64,000 nucleotides of DNA from JAICWY01 sp964531205 (GTDB lineage: Bacteria; Vulcanimicrobiota; Vulcanimicrobiia; Vulcanimicrobiales; Vulcanimicrobiaceae): positions 1 through 64,000 of the forward strand of contig CAZHGH010000002.1 of NCBI GenBank assembly GCA_964531205.1, given 5' to 3'. The position numbers and the translations under genes were made by a program. Positions 49,383 to 57,485 of the stretch are shown in pieces. The first letter of the stretch is position 1. Every line of letters starts with the position of its first letter. The notes beneath the pieces were generated by a model. The model was not told the DNA's origin and ran no database searches. It saw only the letters and a program-made list of their open reading frames with translations.

Positions 49383-51122
49383 GTGATGACGGCCCGAGAA
49401 ACACTCGCCCGCCTGGCCCGCGGCGCGCGGCCATATTACCCGACGCTCCTGGTTGCGATCGTGCTGGGAACGTTGGGAAGCCTTACCAATTTGGTCGCGC
49501 CGTACGGTTTCGGTCAGATCATGAAGCGTGTCATCGCCACGTCGCATCCCGATTTGCACGTGCTGTACGTCATGCTGTTTGCAATTTTCGTCGCACTTAT
49601 TGCCGGCGCGCTTGCAACGTACGGACAGAACTACCTCATGGCGTGGAGCGGCCAGCATCTGATCGCGAGCCTGCGGGCGCAACTTTTTGAGCGCATCCTT
49701 CGCTTGCCGCTGGGCGAGTTTGCGAAGTGGCGTCCAGGCGATTTAATCGCACGCTTCAACAGCGATCTGCAAATTATGACGGATGCGGTGAGCATCTCGC
49801 TGCCGCAACTGCTGTCGAACACCGTCACGTTTCTGTCGTCATTCATCCTGATGGTGTACATCGATTGGCTCCTGACGTGTTCGCTGCTGCTGGTTGCTCC
49901 GATCATTTCATTCGCCGTTTCGCGGTTTCAGCGGCTCATCACAACCGGTACGACCGGCGCACAACAACGCATCGCGGATCTTTCATCGACGCTCAGTGAA
50001 GCACTCACGGGGCAGCGGATCATCAAAGCGTTCGGTCGGGAGAACTACGAATCCGCGCGTTTCAGCGAGCGCAACGACGAATACTTCGGCACGTACATGA
50101 AGCTCACGCAGTTCATTCAGACGCAGCCGCTCGTACTTTCCGCACTGATGAGCAGCGCAATCGTCGCGATTATTTGGCTTTCGACGCGAGAAGTCGTCGT
50201 CGGACGCTTGGATGTCGGTCAGCTCTTTACGTATTGGGCGCTGCTCGCGAACTTGATCAATCCGATGAACCGCTTTGCGGCGTTTGTGGGCGAACTTTCC
50301 AAGGCGATCGTCGGCGCGGGCCGTATTTACGAGATTCTCGATTTGCCGGTAGAGCGCGCAGACAAACCCGATGCTGTTCCGCTGCGCAACGTGCGCGGAC
50401 AGCTGACGTTCGAGCATGTGCGCTTCGCGTATTCACCCGACGAGCCGCCGGTACTGGACGACTTCAACGCCGTTATTGAAGCCGGTGAAATCGTCGCACT
50501 GGTCGGCCCGTCCGGTGCCGGCAAGACTACGATCGTCAATCTCGTGCCGCGCTTTTACGAGCCGCAATCGGGGCGCATCACTATCGACGGCCTCGATCTC
50601 GCGCAAGCCCGCCTCGCCGACGTGCGCGCAGCAATTGGAATCGTGCCGCAAGAGGCGCAGCTGTTCCGCGGTACGATTGCGGAGAACATCCGTTATGGAC
50701 GCCTCGAGGCGTCGGACGAAGAAGTCCGGGCGGCCGCCCGCGAGGCGAACGCCGAAGAGTTCATTCTCGGCTTTCCCGACGGCTACAAGACCGAGGTCGG
50801 CGAACGCGGACTACGTCTCTCAGGCGGGCAGCGGCAACGTGTCGCTATCGCGCGCGCGATCCTGCGCGACCCGAGGATCCTCATTTTAGATGAAGCAACG
50901 AGCGCGCTCGACAGCCACTCCGAAGCGCTCATCGAACAGGCACTGGACCGGTTGCTGCCCGGACGCACGACGCTCATCATCGCGCACCGCCTATCGACCA
51001 TCCGCCGCGCGAATACCATTCTTTACATCGAGGCCGGCCGGGTCGTGGAGATGGGATCGCATGAGGCGCTTCTGGCCAAGGGCGGCGCCTACGCGCGGCT
51101 GCACGCAACCCAGTTCGCTTAA
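49383..51122 (+). CDS. ABC exporter (MsbA-like half-transporter)
   Basis: The 579-residue protein fuses a six-helix membrane domain (residues 1-320) to an ATPase. The nucleotide-binding domain has Walker A GPSGAGKTT (about residue 375), Q loop VPQEAQL, signature LSGGQRQR, Walker B ILILDEATSALDS and an H loop IAHRLST. It exports lipids or peptides, with MsbA as the best-known relative. It starts at the tandem GTG-ATG of 49383; the last bases carry the -35 box of a flagellar promoter. Confidence 0.92.
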   Translation: MMTARETLARLARGARPYYPTLLVAIVLGTLGSLTNLVAPYGFGQIMKRVIATSHPDLHVLYVMLFAIFVALIAGALATYGQNYLMAWSGQHLIASLRAQLFERILRLPLGEFAKWRPGDLIARFNSDLQIMTDAVSISLPQLLSNTVTFLSSFILMVYIDWLLTCSLLLVAPIISFAVSRFQRLITTGTTGAQQRIADLSSTLSEALTGQRIIKAFGRENYESARFSERNDEYFGTYMKLTQFIQTQPLVLSALMSSAIVAIIWLSTREVVVGRLDVGQLFTYWALLANLINPMNRFAAFVGELSKAIVGAGRIYEILDLPVERADKPDAVPLRNVRGQLTFEHVRFAYSPDEPPVLDDFNAVIEAGEIVALVGPSGAGKTTIVNLVPRFYEPQSGRITIDGLDLAQARLADVRAAIGIVPQEAQLFRGTIAENIRYGRLEASDEEVRAAAREANAEEFILGFPDGYKTEVGERGLRLSGGQRQRVAIARAILRDPRILILDEATSALDSHSEALIEQALDRLLPGRTTLIIAHRLSTIRRANTILYIEAGRVVEMGSHEALLAKGGAYARLHATQFA

Positions 51123-51146
51123 GGCGAACCCCTGCTCGGCCGATAC
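51120..51146 (+). promoter_or_regulatory. Sigma28 (FliA)-like promoter before flgB
   Basis: TAAGGCGA (51120-51127), an 11-bp spacer and GCCGATAC (51139-51146) resemble the FliA consensus TAAAGTTT-N11-GCCGATAA. The -10 word is identical to that of the promoter at 56529-56555. The expected transcript would begin about two bases before the flgB ATG, leaving almost no leader. Confidence 0.65.
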
Positions 51147-51154
51147 CAAAGGCA

Positions 51155-51592
51155 ATGAGCGACATCAACGCCGTAGGCTTCGGCTCGACGGTCGATATGT
51201 TGACGAACGCAATCAGCGGTGCGGACCTCCAGCATGGGGCGATCGCCCAGAATATTGCAAACGTCAACACGCCGAACTACCGGCGCCAAACCGTTTCGTT
51301 TAAAGACGCGCTTGCGGCCGCCGAAGGCGAGCCGCTCGCGAGTGACGACATGGCGCTGAAGATTGACTCCAATCGGCAGTTTGGCACTGCGGGTGCCGGC
51401 GCGCCGCAGGCGTTCGATCCGCAGATCCAAGTGGACGACACCGATCAGATGCGCGTGGACGGCAGCAACGTCGACGTCGATCAAGAGATGGCGCAGCTCT
51501 CTCAGAATTCGGGCTACTCGCAGACGATGGCGCAACTGCTGCAAGTGCAATTCATGCGCTTGCGCGAGGCTATCACGGAGCAACCGCGCTAA
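51155..51592 (+). CDS. flgB: Flagellar basal-body rod protein FlgB
   Basis: The 145-residue protein forms the proximal rod of the flagellar basal body. It has the FlgB/rod signature ISGADLQHGAIAQNIANVNTPNYRRQTVSF, adjusted to the rod family, and the C-terminal coiled-coil-like helix SQTMAQLLQVQFMRLREAI. It is followed by flgC and fliE with minimal gaps. It starts at ATG 51155. Confidence 0.95.
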   Translation: MSDINAVGFGSTVDMLTNAISGADLQHGAIAQNIANVNTPNYRRQTVSFKDALAAAEGEPLASDDMALKIDSNRQFGTAGAGAPQAFDPQIQVDDTDQMRVDGSNVDVDQEMAQLSQNSGYSQTMAQLLQVQFMRLREAITEQPR

Positions 51593-52029
51593 TGGGCTTT
51601 TACAATTCGATCGAAATCAGCGCGTCCGGGCTTTCTGCGGAACGCCTTGCAATGGACGTCATCGCGAACAACATCGCCAACGCGAACACGACGCACGCAC
51701 CGGGCGGCGGCGCGTTCAAACGGCAATTGGTAGTTTTTTCCGAGAAACAAGGCGATACCGACGCTGTTCCCGGCGATGATTCGACCTCCACCTCGGGCGG
51801 CGGCGTGCAGGCCATGGGTATCGTACAAGACACGAGCCCGGATCGTCTCGTGTTCGATCCGAGCAATCCGGACGCCGATGCGCGCGGTTACGTGCACTAT
51901 CCGAACGTCTCGGTCGTCAAAGAAATGGTCGATATGATGGCCGCTTCGCGCGCTTATGAAGCCAACGTCTCCGCGATTCAAGAGTCGCGCAACATGACCA
52001 ACGCCACACTCAACCTGCTGCGCAGCTAG
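51592..52029 (+). CDS. flgC: Flagellar basal-body rod protein FlgC
   Basis: The 145-residue rod protein has the N-terminal SASGLSAERLAMDVIANNIANANT motif and the C-terminal PNVSVVKEMVDMMAASRAYEANVSAIQESRNM that FlgC shares with FlgG and hook proteins. It assembles on FlgB as part of the rod. The start overlaps the flgB stop by one base. Confidence 0.95.
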   Translation: MGFYNSIEISASGLSAERLAMDVIANNIANANTTHAPGGGAFKRQLVVFSEKQGDTDAVPGDDSTSTSGGGVQAMGIVQDTSPDRLVFDPSNPDADARGYVHYPNVSVVKEMVDMMAASRAYEANVSAIQESRNMTNATLNLLRS

Positions 52030-52034
52030 GAATT

Positions 52035-52379
52035 ATGGACATCAACTCGTCTTACAACGCCGCTATGAGCAATGCGATTCCCGGCACGTTCGTGCCGGAC
52101 ATCGCTCCGAACACTCAGCCGAAGACGGAAGCGATTCCCGGAGCCGCTCCGGCGGGCGGCGCATCATTCAAAGACACGGTCAAATCGTTCATGGACGACG
52201 TGAACGATAAGGTTACGCAGTCGGATCAGGCAACGCGCGATCTCGCGACGGGCCGCACGAACGACGTGAGCAAAGTCGTTACGTCCGTGGAAGAAGCCAA
52301 CCTTGCGATGCAGTTCACGCTCGCAATCCGCAACAAACTGCTAGACGCGTACACGGAAATCTCGCGAATGCAGGTGTGA
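52035..52379 (+). CDS. fliE: Flagellar hook-basal body complex protein FliE
   Basis: The 114-residue FliE joins the MS ring to the rod. It has GASFKDTVKSFMDDVNDKVTQSDQATRDL and NDVSKVVTSVEEANLAMQFT with IRNKLLDAYTEISRMQV at the end, as in FliE. Its stop is followed by a hairpin and T-tract, so it closes the first flagellar operon. Confidence 0.93.
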   Translation: MDINSSYNAAMSNAIPGTFVPDIAPNTQPKTEAIPGAAPAGGASFKDTVKSFMDDVNDKVTQSDQATRDLATGRTNDVSKVVTSVEEANLAMQFTLAIRNKLLDAYTEISRMQV

Positions 52380-52400
52380 GAACCTCTGAAGAGGTTCTTT
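52380..52400 (+). terminator. Intrinsic terminator after fliE
   Basis: GAACCTC (52380-52386), TGAA loop and GAGGTTC (52391-52397) form a 7-bp stem, followed by TTT. It lies directly after the fliE stop and between convergent genes, so it may serve both strands. Confidence 0.65.
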
Positions 52401-53304
52401 AGGTCTCGGTTTCCGCCCGCGCCGGAACGTATTCGGCGCCGTCATCATGAGGCATCGAAGGCGCGCTCGCAGGGCGCGCTTTTTGCTTCATAAACCGTAA
52501 GGCAAACCGTGCGATCGACGGAATAACTCGGGGCCGAAGAAGGCGCGGATCGAGCACAGCCATTTGCTGCTCGTTTTCCTCGACACACGCTTGCACGAAG
52601 TCGCGAAGCGTCAGCTCGGCGAAGCTTATCTCGTTGAATGCACCGCCGAATTGCTGCGATTCCACATTCTTTTTACCGCCGCGCGCGAGATTGATGAGCC
52701 GGGCAAGGGATCGGAAGTAGCCCAACGTTGTGGCCGGGATCTGCAGTGGAGTCGAGCCGTAGCCGCGCTGCGCGCGATCGTAGGCGATCCAATTGACGAA
52801 GAAAACGATGTGCCGCGCTTCCTCATGCAGCACGCGCGTGAAGAGTGAAATCAGCTCGTCCGGCAGCACGCGCGCTTCGCGTGCCAAACGAAAGATGCCG
52901 AACCCGAAGAATGAATCCAAGCACTCGTTGTAGCCAAAATCGATGAATGCGCGTTTGGTCGGTTTCGGCAAATCCCCAGACGTTTCGGCATTCAACCCAT
53001 AGCGCTCGACGAGCATGCCGATCATCTTCGCGTGGCGATCTTCCTCGTAGCCTTGCAGCGCAATAGCTTCGCGAATCAACGGATCGCCCTGCGCTTTCGC
53101 AAACTCGTTTACGAGAAATCCGGCGTTCCGCTCGATCTGCAGCGCCGTGCCCCAGAACGGTACCGAACGCAAACGCTTCAGCGATCCGTCATCGAGATCC
53201 GGCCAAGGCAGCGCCGTTGGATCGTACGCTTCGTGCGTTTCGATGAACGTGTGGCAGAAGAGTTCTTTATGTTCCTTCGATCCGACGCGAATGCGTGACG
53301 TCAT
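52399..53304 (-). CDS. Ferritin-like diiron-domain protein
   Basis: The 301-residue protein is helical with ferritin-like metal motifs: LQGYEEDRHAKMIGML and HEEARHIVFFVNW (each EExxH), which are diiron ligands, plus further Glu/His in the first and third helices. Enzymes of this fold include ribonucleotide reductase-like, AurF-like and rubrerythrin-like oxidases. No other clue to a substrate is present. It is convergent with fliE. Confidence 0.75.
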   Translation of the reverse strand: MTSRIRVGSKEHKELFCHTFIETHEAYDPTALPWPDLDDGSLKRLRSVPFWGTALQIERNAGFLVNEFAKAQGDPLIREAIALQGYEEDRHAKMIGMLVERYGLNAETSGDLPKPTKRAFIDFGYNECLDSFFGFGIFRLAREARVLPDELISLFTRVLHEEARHIVFFVNWIAYDRAQRGYGSTPLQIPATTLGYFRSLARLINLARGGKKNVESQQFGGAFNEISFAELTLRDFVQACVEENEQQMAVLDPRLLRPRVIPSIARFALRFMKQKARPASAPSMPHDDGAEYVPARAETET

Positions 53305-53318
53305 CTATTCAGTAACCC

Positions 53319-54116
53319 TCACTCGTCGATGTACCTGGTACGGGCGGCGCGCGCGTCGCGGTTGAGCCGCTGCTGGATGCGCGCATTACCGAACACCAGA
53401 TCGGTCAATCCTGGAAACAACTTTGCGATATAAACGGGAAGGCGGTAAGAAGCCGGAACGATACGGCTGCGCCGAGGCCGTCTTACCGCGCGAACGATGG
53501 CATTGGCGACGACCTCGGGGCCCGGCAGCCGATCGCCCATGGCAGCATTCATAGCCGTACGAACGAATCCGGGCTGCACAAGACTCACGGCGATATTGTC
53601 GGCTTTTACTTCGCGGCGCACTGTATCGGTTAACCCGCGCACGCCGAATTTCGATGCAGTGTACATGCCCATAACGCCCACATCGCCCGCGATCGATCCG
53701 ACGTTGACGATCCAGCCGCGGCCCTGCGCCTTCATAATCGGCAAGACCGCGTGAATTAGGCGTGCGGATCCAAGCAAATTCACCGATACAACGCGTTCGA
53801 TTTCCTCGTCGGTGCTGTCGCATAATGAGGGACTGGATCCGATTCCGGCCACGTTCGCCACAATGTCGATATGACCGAATTCCATCATGGCGAGTTGCAC
53901 GAGCGCATCGATTTGCGCTCTGTTGGTTACGTCCGCACGAACGGAGAGCGCGCGCACGCCGCGCGCTATGACGTCCGCCTCGACGCCACGCATGCCGTCC
54001 TCATCGATGTCAGCGAGGACAACGTGAACGCCCGCGTCCGCAAAAGCGCGAGCCGTCGCCGAGCCGATACCGCCGGATGCGCCCGTAACGAGCGCGACGA
54101 GGCCGTGCAGGGACAT
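53319..54116 (-). CDS. Short-chain dehydrogenase/reductase
   Basis: The 265-residue protein has the SDR cofactor motif VTGASGGIGSAT (TGxxxGIG), the NAGIG-like NVAGIGSS, catalytic Ser near residue 140 and the YxxxK pair in YTASKFG (about 155). Asp-containing strand 2 (LADIDEDG) predicts NAD(H) preference. It reduces or oxidises an unknown alcohol/ketone and may be co-transcribed with the ferritin-like gene downstream. Confidence 0.88.
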   Translation of the reverse strand: MSLHGLVALVTGASGGIGSATARAFADAGVHVVLADIDEDGMRGVEADVIARGVRALSVRADVTNRAQIDALVQLAMMEFGHIDIVANVAGIGSSPSLCDSTDEEIERVVSVNLLGSARLIHAVLPIMKAQGRGWIVNVGSIAGDVGVMGMYTASKFGVRGLTDTVRREVKADNIAVSLVQPGFVRTAMNAAMGDRLPGPEVVANAIVRAVRRPRRSRIVPASYRLPVYIAKLFPGLTDLVFGNARIQQRLNRDARAARTRYIDE

Positions 54117-54160
54117 GAATAGGGGTTACGGCGGCGTGCCGCGAGAAACCCACCCAAGCC

Positions 54161-54820
54161 ATGATCGATGTCGCCGTCGCCCTTCCGGCCATCGTCACAC
54201 AGGCCGCACAACGAACCGCCCTTACCGAACGTGGTGTCGTAGGCTGGCGCACGCACCGCGTTTTCGACGTACATGCCGGGCCCTATAGCCGTCATGACGA
54301 TATGATCTTCGCCGCAGTCTATCAGGACGGCGTATTGGTGAAGATGCACGTCATCGATCAGAAGGTCGGCGGTAAAGAAACGGACGCTGCGACGAAAGCG
54401 CAAACCGAGCAAAAGTACGAGCATCCGGCGCCGGGTGACGTGTTTTCGCGTCCGTACGATCCGAAGTTTCTGAACGACTATACGTACGAAGCCGTGGACG
54501 CGCATACCGTCCGTTTTACAACGAAGATTCGCGACGCCGGTCACGGTGACGGAACATTTACGGTGGATAGCCAGTTCAACGTCGTCTCCGTCCGCTACAC
54601 ACCTGCGGCGATGCCGCAGCACGCAACCTCCGGCACCGTTACGGACCAGCGCGCGCAGGTTCTGCCGAATTATTGGGCGGTGACGCAAGAGGTACAGCAG
54701 TATAGCGGCCGCTACGCCATTTTTGGCGGCGGTGCGACGGCAACGATCACCAATAGTGCCTTTAGCCGTTTCCCGGACCTAGCCGCGGCGACAGCCGCGC
54801 TCGACGCCGGGCGAATCTAG
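54161..54820 (+). CDS. Protein of unknown function, possibly secreted
   Basis: The 219-residue protein starts MIDVAVALPAIVTQAAQ, a weak hydrophobic leader. It contains beta-rich segments HRVFDVHAGPYSRHDDMIFA, EAVDAHTVRFTTKIRD, GDGTFTVDSQFNVVSVRYTP and repeated aromatic residues. The style resembles the periplasmic LolA-like or secreted proteins at 30555 and 40137. No motif is recognised. The gene is divergent from the SDR gene. Confidence 0.5.
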   Translation: MIDVAVALPAIVTQAAQRTALTERGVVGWRTHRVFDVHAGPYSRHDDMIFAAVYQDGVLVKMHVIDQKVGGKETDAATKAQTEQKYEHPAPGDVFSRPYDPKFLNDYTYEAVDAHTVRFTTKIRDAGHGDGTFTVDSQFNVVSVRYTPAAMPQHATSGTVTDQRAQVLPNYWAVTQEVQQYSGRYAIFGGGATATITNSAFSRFPDLAAATAALDAGRI

Positions 54821-54862
54821 ACTCGCATAGGTTTCGGGCACCTCAGGGTAAACAACGAGGCG

Positions 54863-56443
54863 ATGCTACTGGAGCGCGCAATACGGATAGAGCGCAGTCG
54901 CGTTCGCGACCGGGCGATTGCCGTCGACCGGGTCGTTCCGCTTGCCGCAGCGCTCGCGACGTTCGCCTTCCACGCCCTAGGTAATGCACACTACGGGTTT
55001 TTTCGAGACGAGCTGTATTTCATAATTTGCGGCAGGCATCCGGCAATCGGCTATGTCGATCAACCGCCGGTGGTGCCGCTATTGGCGGCGTTTTCACAAG
55101 CCTTCGGCACCTCGCTTTTTGCATTGCGCGTATTGCCGGCGTTCTTTGCGGCATTCAGTGTTTACGTGGCATGCCGCTTCGCAGCCGAGCTCGGCGGCAA
55201 AGCTTTTGCGCAGGTTCTTGCGGGATTGGTAACCGCCGTTTCGCCGGAACTCGTTACCGCCGGCATGCGCTTCTCACCCGACACGCTGCAAGTCTGGCTT
55301 TGGCCGTTGATTGCGCTGTATGTTTTGCGCATTGTGAAAGGCGCCAACCCGCGCTTGTGGCTTTGGGTTGGATTCCTCGCAGGGTTCGCCGGAATGGCGA
55401 AATACAGCATAGCGTTCTTCGCGTTTTCGTTGCTCGTCGGGATGCTGCTAACGCCGCAGCGGCGTCTGTTGGCAAATCGGTGGTTCGCGGGAGGTCTCGC
55501 GATCGCGCTTGCAATGCTGGCTCCGAACGTTTTGTGGCAAGTGCAGCAGGGGTTCCCGATGCTCCAATTGCTCGTGAACGACTACGGCAAGTACCTGATG
55601 GAGAATCCGCCGCTGCCGATTCAGCAGATCATCGTGATGAGTCCGCTGCTTTCCATCGTGTGGGTTTTAGGCCTCGCATATTTGCTCGTGCGTCGCGAAG
55701 TTCGCTTCCTAGGGATTACTTACATCGTTCTTATCGCGATAATGACGGCGCTTAAAGCAAAAAACTATTATCCCGCGCCGATCTATCCGTACCTTATCGC
55801 GGCCGGCGCCATCCCAATCGAAGAATGGGCGCTCAAGCGTCCTTGGCTGCGCACACTCGTCCCCGCACTCGTCCTGCTCTTCGCAATTCCGTCGATTCCG
55901 TTCGTGATGCCGGTTCTGCCGTTGAAATCGGAGATTGCGTATCAGCAAATAGTCACGAGCGTCTCCGGGAAGAGCGTTCACTTTCACGTCATGCACGTGA
56001 ACGGCAATGCTACACCGATTCAGTATTTCGCCGATATGACCGGATGGCCGGAACTGACGCAAACCGTCGCGCAAGTGTATCAGAGCCTTCCCGAAGCGGA
56101 CCGCGCGCAAGCCGCCATCTTCACGAGCAACTTCGGCGAGGCAGCGGCAATCGATCTCTACGGGAAAGACTACGGCCTGCCGGCGGCGCTGAGCGGAAAC
56201 AATAACTATTGGATTTGGGGACCGCGTGGCTACAGCGGAAACGTCATGATAGACGTCAACGGCGACCTGAAAACGGATCTGAAACGCTTCCGCGAAGCGA
56301 AGGTCGTCACCGTCTTCTACAATCCGTACGCGATGCCGTACGAGAACCGTCTTCCGATTATCGTAGCGCGCGGGATTAAAACACCGCTGTCGCAGCTTTG
56401 GCCGCAGCTCAAAGATTACAGTTACGCTTTTAAAGAACTGTAA
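54863..56443 (+). CDS. Membrane glycosyltransferase, ArnT/PMT-like (GT39/GT83)
   Basis: The 526-residue protein has about ten membrane helices. The N-terminal extracytoplasmic loop carries GFFRDELYFIICGRHPAIGY followed by VDQPPVV, which fits the DE-type acidic motif of PMT/ArnT-like enzymes using polyprenyl-phosphate sugars. The C-terminal domain is soluble (AAIFTSNFGEAAAIDLYGKD and GYSGNVMIDVNGD). It could glycosylate lipid, wall or protein. The 3' end is about 86 nt before a flagellar promoter; a link with flagellin glycosylation is speculative. Confidence 0.8.
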   Translation: MLLERAIRIERSRVRDRAIAVDRVVPLAAALATFAFHALGNAHYGFFRDELYFIICGRHPAIGYVDQPPVVPLLAAFSQAFGTSLFALRVLPAFFAAFSVYVACRFAAELGGKAFAQVLAGLVTAVSPELVTAGMRFSPDTLQVWLWPLIALYVLRIVKGANPRLWLWVGFLAGFAGMAKYSIAFFAFSLLVGMLLTPQRRLLANRWFAGGLAIALAMLAPNVLWQVQQGFPMLQLLVNDYGKYLMENPPLPIQQIIVMSPLLSIVWVLGLAYLLVRREVRFLGITYIVLIAIMTALKAKNYYPAPIYPYLIAAGAIPIEEWALKRPWLRTLVPALVLLFAIPSIPFVMPVLPLKSEIAYQQIVTSVSGKSVHFHVMHVNGNATPIQYFADMTGWPELTQTVAQVYQSLPEADRAQAAIFTSNFGEAAAIDLYGKDYGLPAALSGNNNYWIWGPRGYSGNVMIDVNGDLKTDLKRFREAKVVTVFYNPYAMPYENRLPIIVARGIKTPLSQLWPQLKDYSYAFKEL

Positions 56444-56528
56444 CGCGCCGTCGAGGGGCGTCGGGGCGCCTCTCAGCCACGAAGATAAGAATGCCGGTGC
56501 GGTCCGCCGTTCTCCAGTCCTGGGAAAC

Positions 56529-56555
56529 TAAAATCAGCCGCTAGCCTGCCGATAC
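56529..56555 (+). promoter_or_regulatory. Sigma28 (FliA) promoter before the second flagellar operon
   Basis: TAAAATCA (56529-56536), an 11-bp spacer and GCCGATAC (56548-56555) match the FliA consensus TAAAGTTT-N11-GCCGATAA at 12 of 16 positions. Expected transcription start is near 56562, giving a leader of about 123 nt. The same -10 word lies before flgB. Confidence 0.85.
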
Positions 56556-56561
56556 TCAGAA

Positions 56562-56684
56562 GTGAACGCGGCTGGACTACCCTCGCACGGGGTGGGGGCC
56601 GCGGCGGAGCCGGACTGATTGAAGGCTCCGCACGTACGAGGCCGATTGCCGAGTACACCACTTGTCGTGCGGAGGGTTTTTGTT
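56562..56684 (+). ncRNA. Structured 5' leader of the flgF operon with alternative stems (riboswitch-like)
   Basis: The leader can form P1 CGCGGC (56567-56572)/GCCGCG (56598-56603) with a small inner stem ACCC/GGGT, then P3 GCGGAGCC (56604-56611)/GGCTCCGC (56624-56631). A competing stem P4 pairs CTCCGCACG (56626-56634) with CGTGCGGAG (56666-56674), perfectly over 9 bp and including GGAG of the ribosome-binding site. P3 and P4 share 56626-56631, so they cannot coexist. Inside P4 is P5, GTAC-GA-GGC / GCC-GA-GTAC (56634-56656), with a tandem GA pair pattern. No known riboswitch class is recognised. Whether a ligand, protein or temperature acts is unknown. Confidence 0.6.
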
Positions 56685-57467
56685 TTGGTACGTGGGCTTT
56701 ATACGGCAGCGTCCGGAGCACTAGTCGCACAATCGCAGGCGGATACGATCGCGAATAATCTCGCGAACGTCAACACTAGCGGTTTTAAGCGCACGTTGCT
56801 GCAAGTCCAAGCCGCCCCGGAGATGGCCGTATTTGCGCTGCAAACGCTGCCGGGAAGCGCGCCCGGTAAGGGCGTTTCATCGGCCTCGTACGTCGGCGCA
56901 TTGGGCAGCGGCGCGCAGGTGCTCGACACGCCGGCTGTCTTCGAACAAGGCTCGCTGCAGAACACCGGCAATCCACTCGATCTCGGCATTATGGGCCGGG
57001 GATTCTTCACGACTCAAACGCCTCAAGGCATTCGCTATACGCGCGACGGCCAATTCACGCGCGATCCGCAAGGCTATCTGGTAACGCTCGATGGCAATCG
57101 CGTGATCGGACGCAACGGCGCCATTCAATTGCAGGCGGGTGCCGTACAGATAGGCGAGGACGGCACGATTCATCAGAGCGGTGGAGTCGTCGATCAATTG
57201 CGCATCGTGAATTTCCAAAATTTGAGTGCAGTTCGCCCCGAGGGCGACAACCAATTCGTGGACACCGGAGCAGGCCGCCCCGCCGCGGACACCACTTCAA
57301 CCGTGCAGCAGGGCTATTTGGAGCGTAGCAACGCGAACGTCGTACGCTCGATGGTCGATCTGATTACCGCGCAGCGGTGGTTCGAAGCCAATCAAAAAGT
57401 GATTCAAACGCAAGACACGCTGAACGGCTTTGCGATTCAAAACGTCGCGAAGTCGAACGGACAATAA
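56685..57467 (+). CDS. flgF: Flagellar rod protein FlgF
   Basis: The 260-residue protein is a flagellar rod/hook-family protein with ASGALVAQSQADTIANNLAN at the N-terminus and the C-terminal VRSMVDLITAQRWFEANQKV. Because it precedes flgG it is called FlgF (proximal rod). I chose TTG 56685 (VRGLYTAASG), as the family starts M-x-RGLYTAASGM, and GGAGGG (56671-56676) is placed 8 nt upstream. The upstream ATG at 56619 lies inside the structured leader. Confidence 0.92.
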   Translation: MVRGLYTAASGALVAQSQADTIANNLANVNTSGFKRTLLQVQAAPEMAVFALQTLPGSAPGKGVSSASYVGALGSGAQVLDTPAVFEQGSLQNTGNPLDLGIMGRGFFTTQTPQGIRYTRDGQFTRDPQGYLVTLDGNRVIGRNGAIQLQAGAVQIGEDGTIHQSGGVVDQLRIVNFQNLSAVRPEGDNQFVDTGAGRPAADTTSTVQQGYLERSNANVVRSMVDLITAQRWFEANQKVIQTQDTLNGFAIQNVAKSNGQ

Positions 57468-57485
57468 AGGAGCCTCGATAACGCC

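Noticed and set aside
56444..56480. Possible terminator after the glycosyltransferase gene
   Set aside because: The GC-rich segment has no convincing perfect stem followed by a T-tract.
56562..56684. Match to a known riboswitch class (c-di-GMP-I or II, cobalamin, SAM, preQ1, fluoride, guanidine)
   Set aside because: I could not place any of the conserved core words I recall for those classes, so the leader is left unassigned.
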